Below, one piece after another: positions 14,180 through 23,147 of a DNA stretch of 38,145 nt (the first letter of the stretch is position 1; every line of letters starts with the position of its first letter). This stretch comes from Candidatus Microgenomates bacterium (GTDB lineage Bacteria; Patescibacteriota; Microgenomatia; Levybacterales; UBA12049): positions 1 to 38,145 of the forward strand of contig JANWJT010000016.1 in the NCBI GenBank assembly GCA_025451755.1, in the 5' to 3' direction. The position numbers and the translations under genes were made by a program. The notes below the pieces were generated by a model that was not told the origin of the DNA, searched no databases, and saw only the letters and a program-made list of their open reading frames with translations.

Positions 14180-15043
14180 ATGATTGCTGACGTCTACGAG
14201 GAAAAACTCAAAGAACTTGAACTTACAGCTGTTAAAACCCGCGAACTTATTATCTCAACGCTTCTGGAGGCAGGATCTGGTCATTCAGCGGGACCTTTGG
14301 GAATGGCAGATATTTTTACCGCATTTTATTTTCATATTTTAAATCACGATCCAAAAAATCCAACTTGGGAGGACAGAGATAGATTGATTCTCTCAAACGG
14401 GCACATTTGTCCTGTGCGATATGTAAGCATGGCCTTATCTGGTTATTTTCCCATTGAAGAACTTAAGACTCTTAGAAAATTAAACTCAAGACTTCAGGGA
14501 CATCCACATAGAACTTCTTTACCAGGAGTTGAAACAACTTCCGGACCTTTGGGGGAAGGGTTATCTCAGGCAATAGGCATTGCTCTTTCGGCAAAACTCG
14601 ATAGTAAAAAATTTCAGGTTTATTGCTTGACCTCTGACGGTGAGCACGAAGAAGGGAATATTTGGGAAGCGGCAATGTTTGCCGGAAAGCACAAGTTGAA
14701 TAATATTACACAAATTATCGATAGAAATAATATTCAAATAGATGGATTTACCGAAGATATTATGCCACTTGAGCCACTGCGAGCGAAGTATGAGGCTTTC
14801 AATTGGGAAGTTTTAGAAGTCGATGGAAATAATATAAGATCTTTTGTTGACAAAGTCAGAGAAGCACGAGCTGTTTTTGAAAAACCAACAGTTATTATTG
14901 CGCATACAATTCCCGGAATGGGAGTTGATTTTATTGAAAAGGATTTCCACTGGCATGGCAAACCACCCAACAAAGAAGAAGCCAAAAAAGCTCTTTCCGA
15001 ATTAAGAACCTTGCAAGGAAAAATTAAAAGCGAACACGAATAA
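14180..15043 (+). CDS. Transketolase, N-terminal (TPP-binding) subunit
   Basis: First half of a two-gene transketolase, which moves two-carbon units between sugar phosphates in the non-oxidative pentose phosphate pathway. The 287-residue chain shows SGHSAGPLGMADIFTAFYF, HICPVRY, LQGHPHRTSLPGVETTSGPLG and the TPP-Mg motif SDGEHEEGNIWEAAMFAGKH...IDRNNIQIDG, followed by VDGNNI and HTIPGMG...HWHGK. The C-terminal half is encoded separately (15412-16398), with a small membrane-protein gene between them. Split transketolases are common in CPR and archaea. Confidence 0.95.
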   Translation: MIADVYEEKLKELELTAVKTRELIISTLLEAGSGHSAGPLGMADIFTAFYFHILNHDPKNPTWEDRDRLILSNGHICPVRYVSMALSGYFPIEELKTLRKLNSRLQGHPHRTSLPGVETTSGPLGEGLSQAIGIALSAKLDSKKFQVYCLTSDGEHEEGNIWEAAMFAGKHKLNNITQIIDRNNIQIDGFTEDIMPLEPLRAKYEAFNWEVLEVDGNNIRSFVDKVREARAVFEKPTVIIAHTIPGMGVDFIEKDFHWHGKPPNKEEAKKALSELRTLQGKIKSEHE

Positions 15044-15044
15044 T

Positions 15045-15419
15045 ATGGAGCAAGAAATGCAAGTTTTAAATCAGCAAAATAAACAAGAAGTCCAAAACCC
15101 ACCTGCAAAAATTCCCTGGCTTATAAAATTTATATTTTTTCTTCAGTTCTGGCCTATTCTTCTTTTTATAATTTTAATTCCCTTCAACATTAACAACCCC
15201 TCATTCTGGAATCCTGCAGCAATACCATTGCTACCAATTGTAATAATTTTTGTAGCAATCTATATTTTTGCATTTATCCAGACTTTGAAATTTAAAAAAA
15301 TCGGCTGGATATTGCTAGTTATTTTGAGTATACCTTCCATTTTTTCCATAACTGGGTTAATCTCTATTTTAATCCTATTAAAATACAGGACTCTTTATTT
15401 TAAAAAGACCAATGCTTAA
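15045..15419 (+). CDS. Small integral membrane protein inserted between transketolase genes
   Basis: 124 residues. After a 25-residue Gln/Asn-rich cytoplasmic start it has three or four membrane segments: about 28-48 (LIKFIFFLQFWPILLFIILI), 60-82 (LLPIVIIFVAIYIFAFIQTL) and 88-112 (IGWILLVILSIPSIFSITGL and beyond). There are no charged motifs to suggest a transporter. It starts 1 nt after the tkt N-half stop and overlaps the tkt C-half by 8 nt, so its translation is tied to both. The function is unknown; calling it metabolic would be guesswork. Confidence 0.75.
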   Translation: MEQEMQVLNQQNKQEVQNPPAKIPWLIKFIFFLQFWPILLFIILIPFNINNPSFWNPAAIPLLPIVIIFVAIYIFAFIQTLKFKKIGWILLVILSIPSIFSITGLISILILLKYRTLYFKKTNA

Positions 15420-16398
15420 CCCGAACCTTAAATTAAATCAGAAAGTTCTTGATGAAGATGTAGAAGAGCGAGCGACTCGTGAGGGGTATGGGGAGGGATT
15501 GGTTGAGTTGGGAGAAAAGAATACTAATGTCGTTGTTTTAACAGCAGATCTTTCTGAATCAACACAGACGGAAAAATTTGAGAAAAAATTTCCGGACCGT
15601 TTCTTTGAATGTGGGGTTGCCGAACAAAACATGGCGGCAATTGCAGCGGGTCTTGGAGTAAGCGGAAAAATTCCGTTTATCTCATCTTACGCGACTTTTT
15701 CTCCCGGAAAAAATTGGGAAACAATAAGAACTACCATTGTCTACAATAGGTCCAATGTAAAAATTGCAGGACATCATTCAGGAATCGTGACTGGTCCTGA
15801 CGGCGCAACCCACCAGGCAACAGAAGATATAGCAATAACCAGAGTCTGGCCAGATATTACAATTTTCGTGCCATGCGACGCAATTGAAGCAAAGAAAGCA
15901 ACTATAAAAGCTGCAGAAATAGACGGACCTGTTTATTTAAGATTTACAAGAGATAAAACTCCAGTAATTACAACTGCCGATACTCCGTTTGATTATAAAA
16001 TTCAAATTTTTTGGGAATCTGAAAATCCCAAAGCTGTAATTTTTGCAACTGGCCATATTCTTTATAATGCTCTTTTGGCGGCAAAAGAACTCGACGCTGA
16101 AGGAATCGAAGTGTTAGTCGCAAACGTGGCAACAGTCAAACCTTTGGATGAACAAACTATTGTTGATTTAGCAAAAAAAACCGGAGCTATTGTAACTGTT
16201 GAAGATCATCAGGTTATGGGCGGGTTAGGTGGCGCAATCGCAGAAACTCTTGCCAAGAATAACCCAACTCCAATGGAATTTATCGGTCTTCAGAATACTT
16301 TTGCCCAGTCCGGAACTCCCAAGGAGCTTATGGAAAAATACAAAATGGATAAAAACGCAATCGCAGAAGCGATCAAAAAGGTGATAACAAGGAAATAA
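15412..16398 (+). CDS. Transketolase, C-terminal subunit
   Basis: Second half of the split transketolase (pyrimidine-binding and C-terminal domains), 328 residues. Markers are VVLTADLSESTQTEKF, FFECGVAEQNMAAIAAGLG (the Glu that activates TPP), SSYATFSPGKNWETIRTT, AGHHSGIVTGPDGATHQATEDIA, and a C-terminal VTVEDHQVMGGLGGAI domain. The start at 15412 overlaps the membrane-protein gene by 8 nt, and the stop shares TAATG with the FAD oxidase gene. Residues about 13-25 (EDVEERATREGYG) precede the conserved domain. Confidence 0.95.
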   Translation: MLNPNLKLNQKVLDEDVEERATREGYGEGLVELGEKNTNVVVLTADLSESTQTEKFEKKFPDRFFECGVAEQNMAAIAAGLGVSGKIPFISSYATFSPGKNWETIRTTIVYNRSNVKIAGHHSGIVTGPDGATHQATEDIAITRVWPDITIFVPCDAIEAKKATIKAAEIDGPVYLRFTRDKTPVITTADTPFDYKIQIFWESENPKAVIFATGHILYNALLAAKELDAEGIEVLVANVATVKPLDEQTIVDLAKKTGAIVTVEDHQVMGGLGGAIAETLAKNNPTPMEFIGLQNTFAQSGTPKELMEKYKMDKNAIAEAIKKVITRK

Positions 16399-18053
16399 TG
16401 AATGACAATCTCCTCGCTGAACTCAAAACATTAATTAAAGGTGATGTCTCAGCTGATGATCAAACTCTTTCTGATTATTCTCATGACGCTAGTCTTTTCG
16501 AAGTAAAACCTCAAGTCGTAGTTTTCCCAAAAGATGAAGAAGATGTAAAAAATCTTGTTAAATTTGTTTCCAAAAACAAAAAAGATTACCCTACTCTTTC
16601 TTTAACCGGCAGGTCAGCAGGAACAGATATGTCCGGCGGAGCTATAAATGATTCCATTCTTATTTCTTTTACTAAATATTTTAATAACACGCCTACTGTA
16701 AACGGGGATGTTGCAACAACTCAGCCTGGTGTTTATTACCGCGATTTCGAAAAAAAAACCCTAAAGCACAATTTGATTTTCCCATCATACCCTGCTTCCC
16801 GGGAAATTTGCGCAATGGGAGGAATATTCAATAATAATTCAGGCGGAGAAAAATCCCTTAAGTATGGCAAGACCGAAAATTATGTAAGAAGAATGAAAGT
16901 AGTCTTGTCAGATGGAAATACATATGAGTTAAAACCTCTTAATGAAACTGAACTTAAGAAAAAGATGGCAAAGACTGATTTTGAAGGAGAAATTTATAAA
17001 AAGATGTATGAATTAATAACTAATAACCAAGAAGTAATAACTCAAGCTAAGCCAGATATTACAAAAAACTCAGCAGGATATTTTCTCTGGAATATTTGGG
17101 ACAAAGAAAAAAAAGTATTTGACCTGACAAAGCTTTTTGTAGGCGCACAAGGCACTCTTGGCATGTTTTTAGAGGGAGATCTGGAGCTCGTTCCTGTGCA
17201 TAAGCATCGTGATATGCTTATTATTTTTCTCCATGACATGTCTCATCTTGGGCAAATTATAAATGAAGTTATGGCTCTTTCGCCTGAAAGTTTTGAATCC
17301 TACGATGATAATACATTAAAACTCGCGCTTAAATATTTTCCGGAGTTTATAAAACAACTTGGGTTTTTTGGAACTATCGAGGCAGGATTTGCATTTTTGC
17401 CTGCGTTCTTCGACCTTTTTACAGGCAGAAGTCTTCCAAAACTAGTACTTCAAATTGATTTTACAAGCGATGATCTTTCGGAAGTTAAAGAAAAAGTTGC
17501 AACTCTTAAAGAAAAATTAAGACCTCTTCATCCAACAACCCAAACAGCTTTGGAAAACCAAGAAAAGAGGTATTGGCTTGTTCGTCGAGAAAGTTTTAAT
17601 CTGCTTCGCAAGAAGATCCGCGACAAACACACTGCCCCATTTATAGATGACTTTGTTATAAAACCTGAGTACATAGAAGAGGTTCTGCCACAAATAACTG
17701 ATATTCTAAAAAAACATCCGGAATTTATTTTTACTGTTGCGGGACATGTAGGAAACGGGAATTTTCATATTATTCCTTTGGTTGACATAAACAATCCAAA
17801 CGTTAGAACTGCAATTCCCCAAATTTCAGACGAAGTCTACAAAATTATCGCAAAATATAAAGGCTCAATAACCGGAGAGCATAACGACGGACTTATAAGA
17901 ACGCCGTATCTTAAAGAAATGTATGGAGAAAGAATTGTAAAACTTTTTGAAGAAACTAAAAAAATCTTTGACCCGGAAAATATATTTAACCCCAGAAAAA
18001 AAGTCGGAGGCAATCTTGATTACGCCATGTCCCACATTAGGACTAATTGGTAA
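16398..18053 (+). CDS. FAD-linked oxidase, GlcD / D-lactate dehydrogenase type
   Basis: 551 residues with a PCMH-type FAD-binding domain (VVVFPKDEEDVKNLVKFV, TGRSAGTDMSGGAINDSILI, AMGGIFNNNSGGEKSLKYG, GTLGMFLEGDLELVP) and a C-terminal FAD-oxidase domain (FTVAGHVGNGNFHIIPL, TGEHNDGLIRTPYL, IFDPENIFNPRKKVG). It oxidises a 2-hydroxy acid such as glycolate or D-lactate; which one cannot be told. No Fe-S domain follows, so a separate electron partner is expected but not visible. It is the last gene of the operon (TAATG overlap with tkt C) and runs 11 nt into the convergent methyltransferase gene. Confidence 0.92.
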   Translation: MNDNLLAELKTLIKGDVSADDQTLSDYSHDASLFEVKPQVVVFPKDEEDVKNLVKFVSKNKKDYPTLSLTGRSAGTDMSGGAINDSILISFTKYFNNTPTVNGDVATTQPGVYYRDFEKKTLKHNLIFPSYPASREICAMGGIFNNNSGGEKSLKYGKTENYVRRMKVVLSDGNTYELKPLNETELKKKMAKTDFEGEIYKKMYELITNNQEVITQAKPDITKNSAGYFLWNIWDKEKKVFDLTKLFVGAQGTLGMFLEGDLELVPVHKHRDMLIIFLHDMSHLGQIINEVMALSPESFESYDDNTLKLALKYFPEFIKQLGFFGTIEAGFAFLPAFFDLFTGRSLPKLVLQIDFTSDDLSEVKEKVATLKEKLRPLHPTTQTALENQEKRYWLVRRESFNLLRKKIRDKHTAPFIDDFVIKPEYIEEVLPQITDILKKHPEFIFTVAGHVGNGNFHIIPLVDINNPNVRTAIPQISDEVYKIIAKYKGSITGEHNDGLIRTPYLKEMYGERIVKLFEETKKIFDPENIFNPRKKVGGNLDYAMSHIRTNW

Positions 18054-18708
18054 AAAATGGACTTTTTACAATTTCAAGTATTCTATATAGCTCTTCGCCT
18101 CGCTCAGTAATATGCTGCACTTTTGGATCGCCATTGAGCCATTTTATCATTTGTTTTTCGTTATCAATTCGTAAGTCATTTACAGGTCCAGGAAATAATG
18201 GTCTTGCTAAATACGGAGCAAAAACAACTCGACCGCCTGGTTTTGCAACTCTCAGACATTCAGATACACCCTTTAGAAGGACTTCGCGATCTAAATCTAA
18301 GTAGCCAAGAACTGCAGAAATCGAATAGACAATATCAAAAAAATTATCCCTAAAGGGTATTTGCGTTGCGGAAGCGGTCCTATACCTTTCTGGCTGATCT
18401 TTTAAAGAATCCATAAAACTCTCCAATGCATTGTTTCTTCTCATCCTTTGCTCTTTTGAAAAAGGCAGAAGTCTATTATTATTTCTAGCTTTTCCTTTTA
18501 AATCTGCTCTGCTTTTAAATATCGGATCAATTGCATAAGCGTCGGCACCCAGCTCAAGCAAATGTGCTACAGCATCTGATGCTCCTGCACCTACATCAAG
18601 TATTCTAAGACCTCTAATGTCCTCTGGAAATTGAACTGTTTCAAAAATATCTTCCCAGGGCTCAGACGATGTAGGAGCTTTTTCAATACCTCTTTCGGTT
18701 AATCTCAT
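18043..18708 (-). CDS. Class I SAM-dependent methyltransferase
   Basis: 221 residues. Motif I is LRILDVGAGASDAVAHLLELG (about 34-54), followed by acidic DAYAIDP. A later IPFRDNFFDIVYSISAVLGYLDL matches the motif IV region of UbiE-like enzymes, and CLRVAKPGGRVVFAPYL the following strand. The substrate is unknown. TATAAT ends 7 nt before the ATG, so the mRNA should be leaderless and independent of pgk upstream. The 3' ends of this gene and the FAD oxidase overlap by 11 nt. Confidence 0.85.
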   Translation of the reverse strand: MRLTERGIEKAPTSSEPWEDIFETVQFPEDIRGLRILDVGAGASDAVAHLLELGADAYAIDPIFKSRADLKGKARNNNRLLPFSKEQRMRRNNALESFMDSLKDQPERYRTASATQIPFRDNFFDIVYSISAVLGYLDLDREVLLKGVSECLRVAKPGGRVVFAPYLARPLFPGPVNDLRIDNEKQMIKWLNGDPKVQHITERGEELYRILEIVKSPFFTN

Positions 18709-18715
18709 TCAAAGA

Positions 18716-18721
18716 ATTATA
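18716..18721 (-). promoter_or_regulatory. -10 box TATAAT of the methyltransferase gene
   Basis: A perfect TATAAT on the minus strand, then seven bases and ATG at 18708, in the 28-bp gap after pgk. This predicts a leaderless transcript. Confidence 0.55.
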
Positions 18722-18736
18722 TAATATGAGCTTATA

Positions 18737-19807
18737 TTAATCAACGAGGGCTTCGACTCCCGGAAGTTTTTCGCCAGAGAGAAGTTCGAGCATTGCTCCT
18801 CCTCCAGTTGAAACAAAAGAAAATTTATCTAATAACCCTATTTTTTTAAGATATCCTATCGTATCTCCTCCTCCGACAACTGTATAAGCACCGCTTTCTA
18901 TAATTCCCTTTGCTAATTTTGCACTTCCAATTTCCAAATTTTCTTCCCTCCCTTCTGTTTTTCCAACAGGTCCATTCCAAACAACTGTTTTTGCAAGACT
19001 AATTATCTGTAAAAAATTTTCTACATCTTTTGAAGTTACATCAGTCTCATCCACATTTAAACCTGCAACAAGAAGTACAGATTTTTTTCCATTAGTTGGC
19101 GGACTTACTTTTTCACGCGTAATTTTTATAAGAGTCTCTGTTTCCTCCGCGATTAATCCTCCTACTAAAACGTAGTCTGCAAGGTCATACATTTTTTTAA
19201 CCATGGGAAGCTTTGTTTCTATTTTTGCTCCGCCGATTACAACAACAAGAGGTCTTTTAGGATCTTCAAGAAGTAATGATAAAGCTTGTACTTCTTTTGT
19301 AAGCATGAATCCTGCAAAGTGAGGTAAAAGTTCTGCAATGCCAACTATAGATGCGTGTGCCCTGTGAGAAGAAGCAAATGCATCATTAACATAAATTTGC
19401 GCAAGAGAAGAAAGTTTTTTAGAAAATTCTGGATCATTTTTTTCTTCTTCCTCATGAAATCTTAAGTTTTCAAGAACAGTTAAGTTTTCAGAAATTTCCC
19501 ACCCCTTCAGTCCATTAATTTCTACATTTTTTAAATTTTCGCTTTGAAAATTTAATTCCTTTGAGTACCACTTTGCAATTGGTTCTGCGCTCAAATCATT
19601 CTCTATTCCTTCTGGCCTACCCAGATGTCCTGCAAGAATAATAAATGCATCATTTTGAATAAGGTAATTTAAAGTCTCGAGACTATCTTTTAGCCTTGTA
19701 TCATCTGAGATTTCTTCATTTCCCGACAATGGAACATCGATATCTGCTCTTAAAAAAACTTTTTTGTCTTTTATTTGAGCAGTTTTTAAATCCGGCAATT
19801 TATACAT
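18737..19807 (-). CDS. pgk: Phosphoglycerate kinase
   Basis: Makes ATP from 1,3-bisphosphoglycerate in lower glycolysis; partner of gap. Seen: KKVFLRADIDVPL, the basic substrate pocket LAGHLGRPEG, FHEEEEKNDPEFSKKLSSLAQIYVNDAFASSHRAHAS, VVIGGAKIETKLPM, VWNGPVGKTEG and the nucleotide loop TVVGGGDTIGYLKKIG...STGGGAMLELL. I take the ATG at 19807 (356 aa) instead of the TTG at 19840, because the family start is MYKLPDLKTAQIKDKKVFLR-like and the TTG overlaps the CvpA-CAP gene. It is shorter than the usual 390 or so, mainly through compact loops. It lies 11 nt after the CvpA-CAP gene. Confidence 0.95.
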   Translation of the reverse strand: MYKLPDLKTAQIKDKKVFLRADIDVPLSGNEEISDDTRLKDSLETLNYLIQNDAFIILAGHLGRPEGIENDLSAEPIAKWYSKELNFQSENLKNVEINGLKGWEISENLTVLENLRFHEEEEKNDPEFSKKLSSLAQIYVNDAFASSHRAHASIVGIAELLPHFAGFMLTKEVQALSLLLEDPKRPLVVVIGGAKIETKLPMVKKMYDLADYVLVGGLIAEETETLIKITREKVSPPTNGKKSVLLVAGLNVDETDVTSKDVENFLQIISLAKTVVWNGPVGKTEGREENLEIGSAKLAKGIIESGAYTVVGGGDTIGYLKKIGLLDKFSFVSTGGGAMLELLSGEKLPGVEALVD

Positions 19808-19818
19808 AATATTTGATA

Positions 19819-20844
19819 TTAATCTGTAAACTCCTGACAAAACATCTGTCCGTATATTCCTCCGTCAATTACTCCCACTCCAATTCTACCAAAATTAGCA
19901 GATAGAATATTTGCCTTATGTCCCGGGCTTTGCATTAATCCTTGCATTGCAACAGTAACATTTGGCGCAAGCGCTAAATTTTCTCCGGCATAAATAAAAT
20001 CGATATTAGCTTGCGCCATTCTGTCAAACGGAGACAATCCTTCTGGATTATAGTGAGAGAAGTAGCCATGGGTAAACATGTCTTTGCAATAATCTCTTGC
20101 AAGATCTGTAAGATTGGCATCAACTGTTAAAGCCGTGAATCCTCTAGATGTTCTTTCCTTATTAACTAAATTAAACATTGTTTTCTCAGAAGTTTGATCA
20201 ATCGAAAAATTTTTAGTTTTAAAATTAAGATTTACAGTTTCATTTTCTCCAGGCTCAACCGTTAAAAAGTTTATAGTTTCGTTTACTGCTCCTCCAAAAA
20301 CATTACTTAAATCTTTTTCAAAACCAGCAGTTTTTGAGACAAGAAAATTACCAATCTTGGAAGTTGAAACCGAGTGTTTTAAAAAGACAGAAACTGGAAG
20401 AGCAATAACAATTGTTAGAAGAAAAGCCAGTAATATAAGACCGGAAAAAACACCAAATAATAAGCCGAATAAACGATCTGTATTTTTTAAAAGCCCATCT
20501 TTATATGTAAATCTACTGAAGTATTTTGAATAAATAATTTTTCTAAGAATTAGTCCGATGATTACTTCAGCAAGAAATGCAGCAATCAAAAATCCCAGGG
20601 CATGAGAAAATCCTGCAGAAATAGAAAAAATCTTAACTATGGCTTCAGAAAATAAAGAGTAAGTTTTTAGTCCGATAATAAATGAAAAGACAAATCCAAT
20701 AAGATCAAGAAGAGCCGCAATAAAACCCAAGGAATAACCCTCTAAGGCATATAAAGTAATTACAATAATAATAGTTAGATCTAACCAATTAAGACCTGCA
20801 TTTGATAGAGATATTTTGCTTAAAATTTCGAAAAAATTTGTCAT
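19819..20844 (-). CDS. CvpA-like membrane domain fused to a CAP/SCP domain
   Basis: 341 residues. Residues about 20-155 contain four membrane helices in CvpA arrangement (LDLTIIIVITLYALEGYSLG, GFVFSFIIGL, HALGFLIAAFLAEVIIGLIL, FGLLFGVFSGLILLAFLLTI). After a linker, residues about 220-341 form a CAP domain (MFNLVNKERTSRGFTALTVD, HGYFSHYNPEG, YAGENLALA, SPGHKANILSANFGRIGVG). The CAP domain should face outward. Such domains bind lipids or act as proteases in some families, but the function in bacteria is mostly unknown. It is divergent from the first penicillin-binding protein (48-bp gap) and probably co-transcribed with pgk. Confidence 0.9.
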   Translation of the reverse strand: MTNFFEILSKISLSNAGLNWLDLTIIIVITLYALEGYSLGFIAALLDLIGFVFSFIIGLKTYSLFSEAIVKIFSISAGFSHALGFLIAAFLAEVIIGLILRKIIYSKYFSRFTYKDGLLKNTDRLFGLLFGVFSGLILLAFLLTIVIALPVSVFLKHSVSTSKIGNFLVSKTAGFEKDLSNVFGGAVNETINFLTVEPGENETVNLNFKTKNFSIDQTSEKTMFNLVNKERTSRGFTALTVDANLTDLARDYCKDMFTHGYFSHYNPEGLSPFDRMAQANIDFIYAGENLALAPNVTVAMQGLMQSPGHKANILSANFGRIGVGVIDGGIYGQMFCQEFTD

Positions 20845-20876
20845 ATTTTTATAGATTTTATAAACTTTAAATTAAA

Positions 20877-20885
20877 TGGTATCAT
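20877..20885 (+). promoter_or_regulatory. Extended -10 TGGTATCAT of the first PBP gene
   Basis: TGG plus TATCAT (20880-20885) ends 7 nt before the ATG at 20893, giving another predicted leaderless mRNA. Confidence 0.45.
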
Positions 20886-20892
20886 ATATCTT

Positions 20893-23073
20893 ATGCTAAA
20901 CACGAATTCTAAAATTAAAAAAATTTTAAAAAAAATTAAAGAGAAGATTTTAAAGAAAAGATATGCAGCCCTTTTAAGTTTTGCCGTCCTAGCTTCTATT
21001 TTTCTTTATATTTTTATTTTAAAAGATCTACCATCGCCTACTAGGCTTACAAGCTCCAGTATTCCTCAATCTACTCAGATATTCGACAGAAAAGGAGAGC
21101 TTCTTTTTACTATTTATGGACAGAAAAATCAAACTTTTGTATCGCTTTTTACGATTCCGGAATACATGCAAAAAGCAACTATCGCAATCGAAGACAAGGA
21201 TTTTTATCAGCACGGCCCAGTTGATATAAGAGGCATCGTAAGATCTGTTATTTCTATTGTTTTTTATAACAAGCTCCAGGGAGGATCAACTCTTACACAA
21301 CAGCTAGTAAAGAATAGCCTTCTAACACCTGAAAGAACAATAATGAGAAAAATAAAAGAAGTAATTCTCTCTTTTGCGACCGAAGCTCTTTATTCAAAAA
21401 ATAGAATTCTAGAGATGTACCTTAATCAAACACCGTATGGAGGAACTGCATGGGGAGTTGAAGCGGCCTCTCAGACATTTTTTGGAAAAAGCGTAAATAA
21501 ACTAACGCTTGCTGAGAGCGCTCTTCTTGCAGGACTTCCCGAAGCGCCCACTACTTATTCCCCCTTTGGATCTCACCCTGAGCTTGCAAAAAAAAGACAA
21601 GAAGAGGTTCTTAGAAATATGTATGAAGAAAAATATATTACAAAAAAGCAACTTGATCAGGCAATAAATGAACCGCTTAAATACGAAAACCTTTCAGGCA
21701 CAATAAAAGCTCCCCATTTTGTCTTATACGTTAAGGATTTACTTATTAAGAAATATGGCCAGCAGGCAGTTGAAGAAGGTGGTCTTAAAGCAATTACATC
21801 TCTTGATATGTCTGTTCAGGAAATGGCGCAAGCATCTGTATCTTCTGAAATTGAAGGATTAAAATCTGCAAATGTATCTAATGGAGCAGCTCTTGTTACT
21901 AAGCCTTCAACTGGTGAGATCCTCGCCATGGTAGGAAGCAAAGATTATGTTGATATTGAAGATGATGGAAATGTAAATGTAACACTTGCTTTAAGACAAC
22001 CTGGTTCATCTATAAAACCGATCAATTACGCTACTGGGCTTATTAAAGGATATACTGCAGCAACACCCTTTATAGACAAAAAAATATGCTTTCCCAATCC
22101 TGGCCAAGCATCGTACTGTCCTGTCAATTATGACGGGAGATTTAGGGGAGTTATTCAATTTAGGCATGCTCTTGCAAACTCTATAAATATTCCCGCTGTT
22201 AAAATGCTTAAACTAAATGGCGTAGAAGAAATGATCAATATAGCTTCTGCTATGGGAATTTCTACATTTAAGGATCCTGAGAGGTATGGACTCTCTCTTA
22301 CTCTCGGAGGAGGAGAAGTAACTATGCTTGATATGGCAACAGCTTATGGGGTATTTGCAAATGGTGGATATAAAATTCCTTTACATCCCATTCTCAAAGT
22401 AACAGATGGAAAAGGAAAAATACTGGAAGAATATAAACCTCCTCCTTCGGCAATCTTTGGTAAAAAAGTGATTTCTGAAGGTGTTTCATTTATAATTTCA
22501 GATATTCTTGCCGATAATCAGGCAAGGTCACAGGCGTTTGGAACTAATTCTCCGCTTAAAATTGGAAGTCTTCCAGTTGCTGTAAAAACAGGGACAACAA
22601 ATGATTTTAGGGACAATTGGACAATCGGATATACTCCATCATACGTGGTAACAGTCTGGGTAGGAAATAATGATAATAGGCCAATGCGTGGGTTGGTATC
22701 TGGAGTAACAGGCGCAGCTCCTATCTGGCACGACATTATGGCTGAGCTTTTAAAAAATAAAAATCCGGAACCGTTTCAAAGACCTTCGGGCATAGTACAA
22801 AAAGCAGTGTGTTCAGATTCAGGAACTTTTCCAAATACTGATAATCCCTGCTCTACCCGATTTGAATATTTTATAAGTAAGACCGAGTCAAAAAACAAAT
22901 TCAGCATAGAAAGACAACAGGTTTTTATCGACAAGGCAACTGGAGATCTTGCAGCTCAAGGACAAGTCGACAACGTAGAACAAAAAGAAGAAACAATAAT
23001 TAAAGACCCAACCGGAGATACATACTGCCTAAGCTGTCCTCATCCCACTCCATCCCCATCTCCTGCTCAATAA
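20893..23073 (+). CDS. Class A penicillin-binding protein (PBP1A type), first copy
   Basis: Bifunctional peptidoglycan synthase: glycosyltransferase 51 plus transpeptidase, anchored in the membrane. After a Lys-rich cytoplasmic start, residues about 24-44 form one membrane helix. The GT51 domain has the catalytic EDKDFYQH (E100), GGSTLTQQLVKN, and RKIKEVILSFATEALYSKNR with ILEMYLNQTPYGG. The transpeptidase has SSIK (S372-K375), SIN (430-432) and KTGT (565-568). The C-terminal tail has cysteines (KAVCSDSG, NPCSTR, CLSCPHPT) and a Pro/Ser-rich end. The next gene is a paralogue, 74 nt downstream. Confidence 0.96.
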   Translation: MLNTNSKIKKILKKIKEKILKKRYAALLSFAVLASIFLYIFILKDLPSPTRLTSSSIPQSTQIFDRKGELLFTIYGQKNQTFVSLFTIPEYMQKATIAIEDKDFYQHGPVDIRGIVRSVISIVFYNKLQGGSTLTQQLVKNSLLTPERTIMRKIKEVILSFATEALYSKNRILEMYLNQTPYGGTAWGVEAASQTFFGKSVNKLTLAESALLAGLPEAPTTYSPFGSHPELAKKRQEEVLRNMYEEKYITKKQLDQAINEPLKYENLSGTIKAPHFVLYVKDLLIKKYGQQAVEEGGLKAITSLDMSVQEMAQASVSSEIEGLKSANVSNGAALVTKPSTGEILAMVGSKDYVDIEDDGNVNVTLALRQPGSSIKPINYATGLIKGYTAATPFIDKKICFPNPGQASYCPVNYDGRFRGVIQFRHALANSINIPAVKMLKLNGVEEMINIASAMGISTFKDPERYGLSLTLGGGEVTMLDMATAYGVFANGGYKIPLHPILKVTDGKGKILEEYKPPPSAIFGKKVISEGVSFIISDILADNQARSQAFGTNSPLKIGSLPVAVKTGTTNDFRDNWTIGYTPSYVVTVWVGNNDNRPMRGLVSGVTGAAPIWHDIMAELLKNKNPEPFQRPSGIVQKAVCSDSGTFPNTDNPCSTRFEYFISKTESKNKFSIERQQVFIDKATGDLAAQGQVDNVEQKEETIIKDPTGDTYCLSCPHPTPSPSPAQ

Positions 23074-23086
23074 CTGCCTCTTTTAA

Positions 23087-23109
23087 ATAGGCCATGCCTA
23101 TAGTATAAT
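23087..23109 (+). promoter_or_regulatory. Hairpin/palindrome overlapping a TATAAT between the two PBP genes
   Basis: ATAGGC-cat-GCCTAT (23087-23101) is a perfect 6-bp inverted repeat ending two bases before TATAAT (23104-23109). It could be an operator over the second PBP's own promoter; no good -35 is seen. It has no U-tract, so it is not a terminator. Confidence 0.4.
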
Positions 23110-23147
23110 CTGCTTTAACAACTATCATAATCCTGCCTAACTCAATT

